Source: Neobacillus muris
Lineage (GTDB): Bacteria > Bacillota > Bacilli > Bacillales > Cytobacillaceae
DNA: 64,000 bases
NCBI RefSeq assembly: GCF_943193175.1
Contig: NZ_CALPDF010000001.1
Location: forward strand, 245,586 to 309,585
Direction of reading: 5' to 3'
Positions within the stretch are counted from its first letter, which is position 1. Every line of letters starts with the position of its first letter. Shown in pieces: positions 27,202 to 38,473 of the stretch. The translations under genes were made by a program, and so were the position numbers. Below the pieces are notes generated by a model. The model was not told the origin of the DNA. It searched no databases and saw only the letters and a program-made list of their open reading frames with translations.

Positions 27202-27954
27202 TTGGGGAAAATTGTAGAACGTTTTTCCTCCTATATTAACGACTTAACTTATTCAGAAAGATATGTTCTTTATTATGCAGAAGAAAATCTGAAAACGGCT
27301 AAAACTCTATCCTTAACGGCTATGGCGGAATTGAACAATGTGAGTACGACGACGATCATTCGGATGTGCCAAAAGCTGGGCTTAGAGGGCTTTAGTGAAT
27401 TTAAATATATTTTAAAAGAATTGGAAACGGATTCTGGACCCCATCAAGATCGTGAAGGAATCGTGGACCGCTATCAAAGCAGTTTGGATAAAGCGCTGTC
27501 TTTATTGCAGACAAAAGATTTGGAGGATATCAGCGAACAGCTGATGCAATCGAAACGGGTGTTTATTGTAGCGGTAGGTCTATCCAAGATGATGGGGGAA
27601 TATTTTAGCAAATTGCTCATGCAGGTGAATAAATCCACCTCATATGTTTATGAGTCCCACATTATTGATCTGCTGCCCAATATGGTGGAAAGAGGCGACG
27701 TGGTTGTCTTTATTTCATCCAGCGGAGAGACAGGTACCGTTGTCAAGGCAGCTGAGAAATTGCGTTTTAAAAATATCTACACGCTGGCGATCACCAATGG
27801 AAATGACAGCACGTTGTCCAAGCTTGTCCAAAAAAGCATAAGTGCAGACGTCACACGGGTCACCTATGCAGGCTATGACTTAACCGCCAGATCCACCATC
27901 GTCGCTCTCATTGACATCTTATTTGAATTCTATTTACGTAAGTTTCTATCTTAG
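27202..27954 (+). CDS. RpiR family transcriptional regulator (HTH plus SIS domain)
   Basis: 250 residues: an N-terminal RpiR helix-turn-helix (residues about 1-75, NNVSTTTIIRMCQKLGLEGFSEFK) and a C-terminal SIS sugar-phosphate domain (residues about 110-240, VFIVAVGLSKMMGEYF and FISSSGETGTVVKAA). Start is a TTG, with GGGAGG about 8 nt upstream and no better in-frame ATG. Divergent from mngA, so it probably controls the mannosylglycerate operon with a phosphorylated sugar as signal; in E. coli that job is done by a GntR protein instead. Confidence 0.87.
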   Translation: MGKIVERFSSYINDLTYSERYVLYYAEENLKTAKTLSLTAMAELNNVSTTTIIRMCQKLGLEGFSEFKYILKELETDSGPHQDREGIVDRYQSSLDKALSLLQTKDLEDISEQLMQSKRVFIVAVGLSKMMGEYFSKLLMQVNKSTSYVYESHIIDLLPNMVERGDVVVFISSSGETGTVVKAAEKLRFKNIYTLAITNGNDSTLSKLVQKSISADVTRVTYAGYDLTARSTIVALIDILFEFYLRKFLS

Positions 27955-27968
27955 CTGGAGTTTCAAAA

Positions 27969-28005
27969 GGACGGATCTTGCTGGTTTACACCGCAAGATC
28001 CGTCC
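27969..28005. terminator. Perfect 13-bp hairpin after the RpiR gene
   Basis: GGACGGATCTTGC and GCAAGATCCGTCC form a perfect stem with an 11-nt loop between convergent genes; no clear T tract follows. Confidence 0.55.
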
Positions 28006-28011
28006 CTCTGG

Positions 28012-28437
28012 TCACTCCACTATTAAATGAGGTTCAAGCTCGGCCTCGAAAATCCGCGGCCAAGGCAGTTTCACATGCACACTTTCTAATCCGCTAATGG
28101 TTCTATAAAAGTCTTTATTTCCTCGTGAACCAATATACACGGACTTGCCATCAAAATACTGGTACCAATATTCCGTTTGTTCCGTCAATTTTTCGATGAC
28201 AAAATCGTTGACTAGATCATATTGATCCCCAAGCGCATCCCCTTTAATATGAATATCTTTTTTATTGTTTTCTACATATTTCGAGGAATTCCTTTGATTC
28301 CATGAATAAAAATGGCGGTTCTCAGATTCTCTGGTGTCATGAGTAATTTGGGGCTGATTGGTGATAATATCTAATACATACCTGAAATGCTGTTGGGCAA
28401 GGTTCAGCAGAATTTTTTCCACAAGAACCGTCCCCAT
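28012..28437 (-). CDS. Hypothetical protein, possibly a fragment
   Basis: At most 141 residues, hydrophilic, no membrane segment. I do not recognise it. The first codons fall in a low-complexity intergenic-type sequence (a GGGACGGTTCTTGTGG stretch), and no Shine-Dalgarno precedes the ATG, so the real start may be further in, or this may be the remains of a longer gene. The C-terminal part (WYQYFDGKSVYIGSRGNKDFYRT) has the composition of a real protein. Confidence 0.45.
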   Translation of the reverse strand: MGTVLVEKILLNLAQQHFRYVLDIITNQPQITHDTRESENRHFYSWNQRNSSKYVENNKKDIHIKGDALGDQYDLVNDFVIEKLTEQTEYWYQYFDGKSVYIGSRGNKDFYRTISGLESVHVKLPWPRIFEAELEPHLIVE

Positions 28438-28475
28438 GGTCCCATGGTCAGGTCATTCTGAAGGAGCTTACTGGA

Positions 28476-28952
28476 ATGATTTTATTTTTCTATGTCATTT
28501 TAAATGGAACTGCCTTATTCCTCTTTACGAAGATAAAAAAGCGGCTGCATATTCTGGAAATTGCTGTATATTGGATGTTAGCTTCTTATTTCTTGCAAAA
28601 TTTTTCTGCTTTATGCCTGTTAAATTTTAAAACCATCATAATACCTGATAGGCAAAGCTATGAATTTGCCGGCTATCTGAACCGGAGCATCCTGTATCCT
28701 GTCTTAATGGTGACCTATCTTCACGTTTTTCTTATTATATCATCTAGCTTGATAAAATTTTTCTTATTCATTTTTTCGGTTTTCTTGTTAACAGGATTGG
28801 AATGGTTGGCGGATTATGTGGGGATTTTTAGTCATGTCCAGTGGCAGATTTGGTGGTCGTTTCTTTTTTGGTCGACCGCATTGACAGGATTAATGGCAAT
28901 TATGAAATTCTTTCGGTTGAAACTTTATCGCGGGGAAAGGAGGTTCTATTAA
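28476..28952 (+). CDS. Small polytopic membrane protein (CBO0543-like)
   Basis: 158 residues with about five hydrophobic segments and a basic C-terminus (KLYRGERRFY). GAAGGAG lies upstream of the ATG. Its size, helix spacing and clustering resemble the Bacillus proteins often called CBO0543 family; I recall that label, I did not check it. It overlaps the next gene by one base (TAATG). Function unknown. Confidence 0.65.
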   Translation: MILFFYVILNGTALFLFTKIKKRLHILEIAVYWMLASYFLQNFSALCLLNFKTIIIPDRQSYEFAGYLNRSILYPVLMVTYLHVFLIISSSLIKFFLFIFSVFLLTGLEWLADYVGIFSHVQWQIWWSFLFWSTALTGLMAIMKFFRLKLYRGERRFY

Positions 28953-29442
28953 TGAATGTCAGCTTTGATTGGAATGATTGGTTTTCTATTTTTTCTTCAG
29001 CTATCATGTTCGCTTTGTTTTTACTTATCAAGAAGTACTTTCCACCCGTAATTGTTATTCTTATCTGGGTATTTAACTCTGTATATGTGTCATCGGTGGA
29101 TTACTTTCTGTCTGTTTCCCCCTTTCACCTTTATTATTTTGGCGATAATCCCACCTTTGAAATGTCTGCGGTACTGTTCCATCTATTTATGTACCCATGT
29201 GCTTCCCTGCTCTTTCTGTACGGCTATGACAAAGGGAAACTGGATAAAAAAAAACGGCTTGGTACATTCTGTTTTGGACAGGATTTGCGGTGTTTTTCGA
29301 ATGGGTTTGTGTAAAAAATCATTTCCTTACCTATAACGGCTGGAAACTTTACTACTCCATTCCCACCTATCCATTCACTGCTGTTCTATTGATCCTTCTT
29401 TTTCGCTTTGCCAACAGAAAATGGCAGGAATTACAGCCATAA
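28952..29442 (+). pseudogene. Small polytopic membrane protein, frameshifted at an A9 run
   Basis: AAAGGAGG precedes the ATG. The frame runs through four hydrophobic segments to a run of nine A residues (29246-29254) and then stops at 29314 with a non-membrane tail. If the run had ten A residues the reading would go on in another frame as KKKTAWYILFWTGFAVFFEW and on to a TAA at 29442, giving a complete protein of about 163 residues with two more helices, the size of its neighbour. This is either a sequencing error, a real mutation, or a site of transcriptional slippage or phase variation. Confidence 0.7.
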
Positions 29443-29536
29443 AAATGTAAAATGGCAAAAAGTACGTTTAGAGAAAGCAGAATAGGTTACCTTAACAATG
29501 AAAGAGGCACCCGAGAAAAACTAGGGAGTGAATGGC

Positions 29537-32120
<2,584 letters not shown>

Positions 32121-32165
32121 CCAGAATTCATCAGGAGAGCAAAACATATTGCAATAAACTAACCG

Positions 32166-32203
32166 GCCGGCAGTTTATAGTAACTGCCGGCTGGGATTTT
32201 TAT
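32166..32203 (+). terminator. Rho-independent terminator after ldh
   Basis: GCCGGCAGTT and AACTGCCGGC form a perfect 10-bp stem with a 6-nt loop, followed by a T-rich stretch. It overlaps the end of the convergent gene. Confidence 0.8.
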
Positions 32204-32672
32204 TAATGGGCAAATGAACGATACATAAAATCAACCCAATCATTAAAGTGAAAAACGGAAATAGGAATGGAAAAAATATGGTGGGATAGACTTCCCAAGC
32301 ATCCGTATAATAACCAATACGGTAAGGGCCAACTCCTCCAGCATTGAGCAATTCGGTTTGTAAGGCGTCTGGGTCTGCGAAGGTAAAAGAACTGCTTTCC
32401 ACATTTCCCGCTTCATCTAAAGCATAAGATGTATATGCCAGCTTTTCCTCTGGAACCCAGCCGGCTATATCCCCATTAGGCATTTCCCTTTGTAATTCTC
32501 TCGTTTTCTTTAACAGGACCACAAACAGAGATTTATCGTTTTCCTTATCCCTTAAGGTTAAATACGCAGCCTCCCCGTAATATCTATTTAACCCTTCCTC
32601 TTCAGCCCTAATGGGATGATCTTTTAGCTTATCAAGCTGCTTTCCATCCAATTCCAATGATAAGTCGGCCAA
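32175..32672 (-). CDS. Hypothetical membrane protein, probable frameshifted N-terminus
   Basis: 165 residues from a TTG, with a soluble domain and a C-terminal membrane hairpin (TIFFPFLFPFFTLMIGLILCIV). The frame stays open upstream to 32783 and looks coding (KPTKGYQDPWDHQIKLAD) but has no start codon. In a neighbouring frame, just upstream, a typical signal-anchor is encoded (KKVIKIVGMIILVIMS) that ends at a stop where this frame takes over. The simplest reading is one gene of about 200 residues, anchored at both ends, broken by a frameshift near 32720. Function unknown. Confidence 0.5.
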   Translation of the reverse strand: MADLSLELDGKQLDKLKDHPIRAEEEGLNRYYGEAAYLTLRDKENDKSLFVVLLKKTRELQREMPNGDIAGWVPEEKLAYTSYALDEAGNVESSSFTFADPDALQTELLNAGGVGPYRIGYYTDAWEVYPTIFFPFLFPFFTLMIGLILCIVHLPINKNPSRQLL

Positions 32673-32928
32673 TTTTATTTGATGATCCCAGGGATCTTGA
32701 TAACCTTTCGTTGGTTTTATTGTTTCCTTAATCTTTATGACATGATGACTAAAATTATCATACCTACTATTTTTATCACTTTTTTAGCTCTTTTCGTATA
32801 AAGACAAGGAGCTGGGATAGTTTAATAAGTAGGCAGCGAAACAGTGCAAATAACGTAGCAAAAGAATGAGCAGCTGCCTGTTATACGGATATAAGCGGCT
32901 TTTCACCGTCAAGGCAGGAGGTGTTAGC

Positions 32929-33492
32929 TTGTCAAGGAAACAGTATTGGGAGGAAATAAACAAAGCAAGCGAGAAGGTTTCATCATTAATGTATTCTTTT
33001 TGGCATGAGTATTCAGACTGGGGAAACTGGCAGTTCTGGCTGATACTGCTCTTCTTGCTTGCACCATTGGTTGTGCTTTTGATCAAGCTTGACCGCAGGA
33101 AAAGCCTTGAAATTCTTTTCTTAGGCTATACAGTCCATATGCTATGGACCTATACAGATCTCGCACTTATAAGACAAGGCTTTTTGGACCATAACTACTT
33201 TCTTGTTCCATTCCTGCCGCAAGGTCTAGGAATAACAGCATCCTTTTTGCCGGTTGCATTTATGCTTGCCTATCAATATTGCATCAATCATGATAAAAAA
33301 TTTCCTGTATGGGCGCTGGTCTTAAGTGCGGTCATTGCTTTTGGTTTTGCACCTATTGAAGAAGCGATAGGACTCCTTTCCACGCAAAAGGGATTTACCA
33401 TTGCTTATCTTTTTTTTATCGATTTTGCCATCTCGATGATTGCTTATGGGATGACGAAGTTTTTTACGCAATTTTATTCGGCCAGGCAATAG
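32929..33492 (+). CDS. Small polytopic membrane protein (CBO0543-like)
   Basis: 187 residues. A polar N-terminus of about 45 residues, then five hydrophobic segments. Start is a TTG 5-6 nt after AGGAGGTG, the best site in the region; an earlier in-frame start has none. The pattern of tryptophans, acidic residues (APIEEAIG) and terminal F-Y resembles the other small membrane proteins in this window. Function unknown. Confidence 0.65.
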   Translation: MSRKQYWEEINKASEKVSSLMYSFWHEYSDWGNWQFWLILLFLLAPLVVLLIKLDRRKSLEILFLGYTVHMLWTYTDLALIRQGFLDHNYFLVPFLPQGLGITASFLPVAFMLAYQYCINHDKKFPVWALVLSAVIAFGFAPIEEAIGLLSTQKGFTIAYLFFIDFAISMIAYGMTKFFTQFYSARQ

Positions 33493-33836
33493 ATCAAAAG
33501 GGGCTGACTCCACGTCTAGACTAATATATAGAACGGCTTTTTCTATATATGGCAGTGCGGCGTCTGTCCCCTTTGCTTTTTTGGCAGAAAGCGGATCATT
33601 TTTTTTCGTCAAATCTGGCAATGATACGACGGGGCTGTAAAGGTCCCCTTGCCCTTCTTCTCTTTGCTCAAACATTTCATCGTTGGCGAAAAGACCTAAA
33701 ATTTTATTGTTCTTCGTTTTAGCCAATTGTCACATAATTTTAGTAACTTCAAATTGGGTATAGAGGGTCATCATTACAAGCTTTTTTCATTCGTGTAAAT
33801 GGATGTTACATGATCAGTTAATAGAATGTAAAAATA
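33493..33836. other. Intergenic region, possible gene remnant
   Basis: On the minus strand a TTG-started frame (33726 down to 33322) reads AKTKNNKILGLFANDEMFEQ and on with protein-like composition, but it has no ribosome site and its second half is antisense to the membrane protein gene. It may be a decayed gene. Nothing else recognisable lies here. Confidence 0.3.
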
Positions 33837-34451
33837 TCATTCTATTAACGTGATCAAAAGATAGACTGCTGCCCCCCACATGACTAGAGCTGATAGTTTA
33901 TTTACGATCAACAAGATGCGGCCAGACTGATCAAGCTTCCCGCTTATTCGGCCCGCCAGCGAAAGCCCAAAAAACCACATCCATGAAACCAATATGCAAG
34001 CAAGGGCAAAGATGACTTTCTCTTCCCCTTGGTACCGTAAGGAGCTTGTTCCAATGACACCGACCGTGTCCATGATGGCATGAGGGTTTAGCAAGGAAAC
34101 CGAGGCCGCAAACAATACCTGTTTCTTGAAAGAAAATGGATTGGCGCTTACTGCTCGTTCATGACTTGGTTTGCTATTCCATGTGGTCCATCCCATATAG
34201 AGCAGAAACAGGCAGCCTGCCCCCATTACGATCATTTTAATCCAATATGAATCTAACATCACAAGGGATACCCCCAAAACCGCTGCCAGGATCAATAGGG
34301 TATCACACAAAGAAGCGGTGATGATAACAGGCAATGAATAAACAAAACGCGCCTGCAAGGCCCCTTGATTAAAAACAAAAACATTTTGGACACCAAGAGG
34401 CAGAATCAGCCCTAGTGCCAGAATAAATCCATGAAAAAATGGTTCTGCCAT
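33837..34451 (-). CDS. LysE/ArgO family amino acid exporter
   Basis: 204 residues with about six helices, the standard LysE size. Family marks: GFILALGLILPLGVQNVFVFNQG at the N-terminus and SLLNPHAIMDTVGVIG near residue 118. The ATG at 34451 follows AAAGGACG. It is divergent from the MocR-type regulator across 135 bp, which probably controls it. Exports a basic or other amino acid; the substrate cannot be told. Confidence 0.85.
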   Translation of the reverse strand: MAEPFFHGFILALGLILPLGVQNVFVFNQGALQARFVYSLPVIITASLCDTLLILAAVLGVSLVMLDSYWIKMIVMGAGCLFLLYMGWTTWNSKPSHERAVSANPFSFKKQVLFAASVSLLNPHAIMDTVGVIGTSSLRYQGEEKVIFALACILVSWMWFFGLSLAGRISGKLDQSGRILLIVNKLSALVMWGAAVYLLITLIE

Positions 34452-34586
34452 CCTTCGTTCGTCCTTTCTTCTAAAACATTCAATGAATCTTATTTTATTG
34501 TGAAATGCTGCCGATGTCTCCAACCAATTGGATGGAATCTAAACCAACCAAGTAATATACTAGTTTTAAAAAGGAGGACGATTAAG

Positions 34587-36038
34587 ATGCTTACAACCGA
34601 TTGGAAACCCAATAAGTCATCCTCAGTGCCATTGCATCAACAAATCACCGATTTTATGAAACAGAAAATCGCCAATGGAGAGTGGACGGTCGGCTATAGG
34701 CTCCCTCCCCAGCGGACATTCGCAAAGGCTTTAGGTGTCAATCGGAGTACAGTCGTCACCGCCTATGACGAATTAATCGCAGAAGGGCTGATTGAAGGCA
34801 AAAGCGGCAGCGGCACAAGGGTCGTCAACAATACGTGGAACCTGTTAGCCACTGCCCCTCCGCCTGATTGGAACTCCTATGTGAAGGTAGGAACTCACAA
34901 GCCAAACCTGCCAACCATTCAGGAAATCAATCAGGCGGAGTTTACGCCCAACATCATTCGTTTGGGAACGGGAGAATTATCGCCCAGTCTGATTCCCGGC
35001 AATTCAATGAAACAAATATTTCAGCAATTGTCGAACAAGGAAATTACTTATGGCTATGAGGAGCCAAAAGGGCTGCTCCCTTTAAGAAAACAAATCTCCA
35101 ACTATTTAAGGACCATTGGGATTTCAGCTTCTCCATCTTCGATTTTAATCGTATCAGGCGCCCTGCAAGCCCTGCAGCTGATTAGTGTGGGCTTATTGCA
35201 TAGAGGTTCAGCCGTATTAACAGAAAAGCCGTCGTATCTTCATTCGTTAAATGTCTTCCAGTCAGCAGGCATGCGGCTAGTGGGTATCCCTTTGGATAAG
35301 GAAGGGATTCAGGCCAAGCTGATTCCAGCCTATAAAAAACAACAAAATGCTGCTTTGCTCTATACCATCCCCTCCTTCCAGAATCCAACTGGGACGTTAA
35401 TGACGGAGGAAAGGCGCCAACAATTGCTGGATTTTTGCCAGCAGGAACAGCTGCCTTTGATTGAAGATGATGTTTACCGGGAATTATGGCTGGATGAAAC
35501 TCCGCCAACACCCATGAAGGCTTCTGACAAACAGGGACTCGTCCTCTATTTGGGAAGCTTGTCTAAAACGTTAAGCCCCGGGCTTCGTATTGGCTGGATG
35601 GTCGGTCCTGAACCAGTTGTGGACCACTTGGCCGATATTAAAATGCAAACCGATTACGGATCTAGTTCTTTATCGCAATGGGCAGCAGCAGAATGGTTTT
35701 CCAGCGGGCTTTACGCTCAACATCTAGTTGAAGTAAGAGAACAGCTGAAAATGCGGCGGGATTTTACTTTCGATACGTTAAACAAGTATTTTTCTGAGCT
35801 TGCCGTTTGGGAAAAACCATCGGGAGGATTTTATATTTGGCTGCATTTGCTCCCGTCCCTCTCGATGAGAAAATTATTTGAAAAGGCCCTTGCAGAAGGA
35901 ATCTTACTGAATCCAGGCAATGTCTATGATCATCAGGCGGAACAATATCTGCGAATCTCCTATTCATTCGCCTCTCTTCCATCTATAGACGACGGCCTCA
36001 AACGATTGTCCCAAATAGTGAAAGCCATAGCCAAATAA
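34587..36038 (+). CDS. MocR/PdxR-type regulator (GntR domain fused to aminotransferase)
   Basis: 483 residues: N-terminal GntR winged helix (residues about 12-80, LPPQRTFAKALGVNRSTVV, GSGTRV) fused to a fold-type I aminotransferase domain. PLP contacts visible: YGYEEPKG, SGALQALQ, PSFQNPTGTLM, DDVYREL, and the Schiff-base lysine in GSLSKTLSPGLRIGW (near residue 329). AAGGAGG precedes the ATG. Members sense PLP or an amino acid rather than act as enzymes. Divergent from the LysE exporter, which is the likely target. Confidence 0.87.
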   Translation: MLTTDWKPNKSSSVPLHQQITDFMKQKIANGEWTVGYRLPPQRTFAKALGVNRSTVVTAYDELIAEGLIEGKSGSGTRVVNNTWNLLATAPPPDWNSYVKVGTHKPNLPTIQEINQAEFTPNIIRLGTGELSPSLIPGNSMKQIFQQLSNKEITYGYEEPKGLLPLRKQISNYLRTIGISASPSSILIVSGALQALQLISVGLLHRGSAVLTEKPSYLHSLNVFQSAGMRLVGIPLDKEGIQAKLIPAYKKQQNAALLYTIPSFQNPTGTLMTEERRQQLLDFCQQEQLPLIEDDVYRELWLDETPPTPMKASDKQGLVLYLGSLSKTLSPGLRIGWMVGPEPVVDHLADIKMQTDYGSSSLSQWAAAEWFSSGLYAQHLVEVREQLKMRRDFTFDTLNKYFSELAVWEKPSGGFYIWLHLLPSLSMRKLFEKALAEGILLNPGNVYDHQAEQYLRISYSFASLPSIDDGLKRLSQIVKAIAK

Positions 36039-36085
36039 GGGCTTCTTTTGAAGCTCTGATGGCTCGATTCCTTGTCTGCTGCCAT

Positions 36086-36589
36086 CTAAAATTTTCTCTC
36101 CCCATATGTTTCAATAACATAGTAAAAAGCAACCCACATACTTTGGACGAACAAATAGATGATGAATGAGAAATAGAGGTTGTAACCATGCCGGTAATGA
36201 AAGACCCCAAAATGGGAAAATAATTTTTCCAGCCCGGCGCTTATAAATGCCCATGCTAAAATATATACCAGGGAGAATCGTGGTTTGATTTTAAAACGGT
36301 CATACAGATAAAAGAAAATGTAGCTATAGGGACCGTACATCACATGGGACAAAAAATCTGTCAGTTCAACACGGGAGCTATCATTTAGGTCATAAAAGCT
36401 AACAGGAAGAACGCTTAACGTGTGGTCAAAGAAAAAGCCAATAAACACTCCACAAAGCAGGTAAATAGCGGATGTCTTTTTCGGAAATCGTTTGGGTAGC
36501 ATTAGTACAACTAAGATTCCAACAACAATTGAAATAATCACGAACCACTCATTGGCATTAAAATGATTATCATAGTGATTAATCTTCAA
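36086..36589 (-). CDS. Small polytopic membrane protein (CBO0543-like)
   Basis: 167 residues with about five hydrophobic segments. The TTG start overlaps the upstream stop (TTGA), so it is coupled to a similar gene. The features FDHTLSVLPVSFYDL, MYGPYSYIFFYLYDRF and FHYRHGYNLYFSFIIY are like those of the Bacillus CBO0543-type proteins. Function unknown. Confidence 0.65.
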   Translation of the reverse strand: MKINHYDNHFNANEWFVIISIVVGILVVLMLPKRFPKKTSAIYLLCGVFIGFFFDHTLSVLPVSFYDLNDSSRVELTDFLSHVMYGPYSYIFFYLYDRFKIKPRFSLVYILAWAFISAGLEKLFSHFGVFHYRHGYNLYFSFIIYLFVQSMWVAFYYVIETYGERKF

Positions 36590-37059
36590 GGCTGCCTAAG
36601 TCCTCCTCTATCCAGGCGGACAAACCACCGGGCAATCCAAGCCATCACCATAATAAATACCACATACATAAGAAAAGAGTTCAGAAAGGTCCATTGGCGA
36701 AAGTCGATGAGCGCTAACCTAATCATCATCCAATCATCCGCCACCAATATCACCAGGATGACGAGCCCAATTGTCCAGCGCCATCCGGCTCTTAAGGGAG
36801 AATTGAGAATCCCCGCAGCCATAATGACAAGAAGAGGGATGATAATAAAGCGGCAAAGATCCAGCGCCAGTGATTTTTCTACTTTTCTTGTGACGGGAAC
36901 CCAGTGCAGATTAACGTCAAGTAATGTAAATAAGCTGACCGTCATAATGCCAACAATGAAGTATAAAAAGAATATGTCCGTTAGGGTTAACCATTTAGGC
37001 ACCAGGACGAATACAATCATGACAAGCCATGCAACCAGAGCTATTATAGCAAGGGACAT
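36586..37059 (-). CDS. Small polytopic membrane protein (CBO0543-like)
   Basis: About 157 residues with five hydrophobic segments and a basic end (RWFVRLDRGGLRQP). Several starts are in frame within 18 bp; I chose the ATG at 37059 because AAGGATG lies about 6 nt before it. First gene of a coupled pair of small membrane proteins. Function unknown. Confidence 0.6.
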   Translation of the reverse strand: MSLAIIALVAWLVMIVFVLVPKWLTLTDIFFLYFIVGIMTVSLFTLLDVNLHWVPVTRKVEKSLALDLCRFIIIPLLVIMAAGILNSPLRAGWRWTIGLVILVILVADDWMMIRLALIDFRQWTFLNSFLMYVVFIMVMAWIARWFVRLDRGGLRQP

Positions 37060-37200
37060 ATCCATCATCCTTAACACGATTTAACACATACGTATATAAA
37101 CTGCCCCAAACCTATACAGTTATTCACCATTTTCCACCGATGCACCAGCATCATGGCGGAATAGGGCTGTTCAGCACCGTCGGAGACCTTTTCAAACATT

Positions 37201-37386
37201 TCAAAAGTCCCATAGTTGGAGTAATATATTCTTAATAGTCTTAATATTGTCTTTAGGAGGAGGGAGAATTCCGTTTTTAAAGACGGGGGCTGGCAATCCT
37301 TCCTCTGATTCTTTCATCATCGAACAATCGTGGTTGTCCAATACATCCTTTTTAGTGGTAAAGAGGTGAAACAAGCTGATTGTCAT
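37201..37386 (-). CDS. Possible small protein
   Basis: 61 residues, polar, with protein-like composition (DNHDCSMMKESEEGLPAPVF, then PPPKDNIKTIKNILLQLWDF). AGGATGG lies upstream of the ATG. It overlaps the N-terminal extension of the glycosyltransferase gene on the opposite strand by about 11 bp. Not recognised; could be chance. Confidence 0.3.
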   Translation of the reverse strand: MTISLFHLFTTKKDVLDNHDCSMMKESEEGLPAPVFKNGILPPPKDNIKTIKNILLQLWDF

Positions 37387-38473
37387 TATTTCGTCCATCC
37401 TATCACTTGGGCTCCTATCCGGCATCATTCTTTTTCGGAAAAATACTATTCCTGTGAGAAAAGAACCGCTCGACTGGCACGAAACGATATCCGTCATCAT
37501 TCCTGCCCGAAACGAGGAAAAAAATATGCCGGAGCTGCTCGAATCACTGCTTAAACAATCGATTAAAATTGATGAGCTTATCGTAGTAGATGATCATTCG
37601 GAGGACCGCACAAAAACTATTGCCGAGAGTTACGGCGTGAACGTCTTTACTGCACCTGAACTTCCTGATGGCTGGACCGGAAAGACCTGGGCCGTGTGGA
37701 ACGGTTACTTGCAATCACATGGTGAAACCCTGGTGTTTCTAGATGCGGATATCCGCCTTGCTGAAACCGCCATTCAATCGCTACTCTTGGCGCAAAAAAA
37801 TCAAGGCGGGGTCCTATCCGTTGTTCCCTGCCATATCACTGAAAAGTTTTATGAGAAGTTTGCGATGGTCCTTAATTTATTGGGGGTATTTGCCTTTACT
37901 TCCCCGTTTGAGGCAAGAAACAAAGAAAAGGGGCTTTACGGAGCGTGCATTGTTGCGAAGAGGGCCGATTACGATAAAATCGGCGGCCACCAAAGGATCC
38001 GCTCCGAGATGCTGGATGATTTAAATTTGGGGGCAAGCTTCCAAAATGCAGGCATAAAAGTCACAAACTATATCGGCCACGGTCTTGTATCCTTTCGCAT
38101 GTATCCGGGCGGATTTAAAAGCGAATTGGAGGGATTCGCCAAAGGAGCCGTTTTAAGTACAGCTTCCCTTAATAAATATACTTTATTCACGATTATTCTA
38201 TGGATCTTAGGGCTGATCGTTTCGCCATCCTGGTTCTTTTTGATCGGCCATCCTGTATTTTTCCCTTTATTCATCGGCTATATTTTGTATGCAGTTGAAA
38301 TGATTTATATCAACCGGTTTGTCGGGCGATTCGGCCTCATCCATCCAGTTTTCCATTTTCTATCAGTCATTTTTTTCCTAATTGTGGTCGCCTATTCCCT
38401 GTATCAAGCTGTTTTCCGCAAGAAGGTCATCTGGAAAGGCAGGTATATCCGTGTCAGGGGAGATAAATCATGA
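37376..38473 (+). CDS. Glycosyltransferase family 2 membrane protein (CrtQ-like)
   Basis: 365 residues if started at CTG 37376, or 339 from the first ordinary start (GTG 37454). The extra 26 residues form a hydrophobic anchor (VIISSILSLGLLSGIILF) and AGAGGTGA lies 6 nt before the CTG, so I prefer the longer form. The catalytic domain has SVIIPARNEEKN, VDDHSEDRT, the metal-binding FLDADIR, and EMLDDLNLG; three helices follow at the C-terminus. The layout matches GT2 enzymes that glycosylate lipids or carotenoids (4,4'-diaponeurosporenoate type). Overlaps the acyltransferase gene by 4 bp. Confidence 0.78.
   Translation: MIVIISSILSLGLLSGIILFRKNTIPVRKEPLDWHETISVIIPARNEEKNMPELLESLLKQSIKIDELIVVDDHSEDRTKTIAESYGVNVFTAPELPDGWTGKTWAVWNGYLQSHGETLVFLDADIRLAETAIQSLLLAQKNQGGVLSVVPCHITEKFYEKFAMVLNLLGVFAFTSPFEARNKEKGLYGACIVAKRADYDKIGGHQRIRSEMLDDLNLGASFQNAGIKVTNYIGHGLVSFRMYPGGFKSELEGFAKGAVLSTASLNKYTLFTIILWILGLIVSPSWFFLIGHPVFFPLFIGYILYAVEMIYINRFVGRFGLIHPVFHFLSVIFFLIVVAYSLYQAVFRKKVIWKGRYIRVRGDKS

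Noticed and set aside
33322..33726. 134-codon minus-strand frame
   Set aside because: Half of it is antisense to a better-supported membrane protein gene and its TTG lacks a ribosome site; kept only as a possible remnant.
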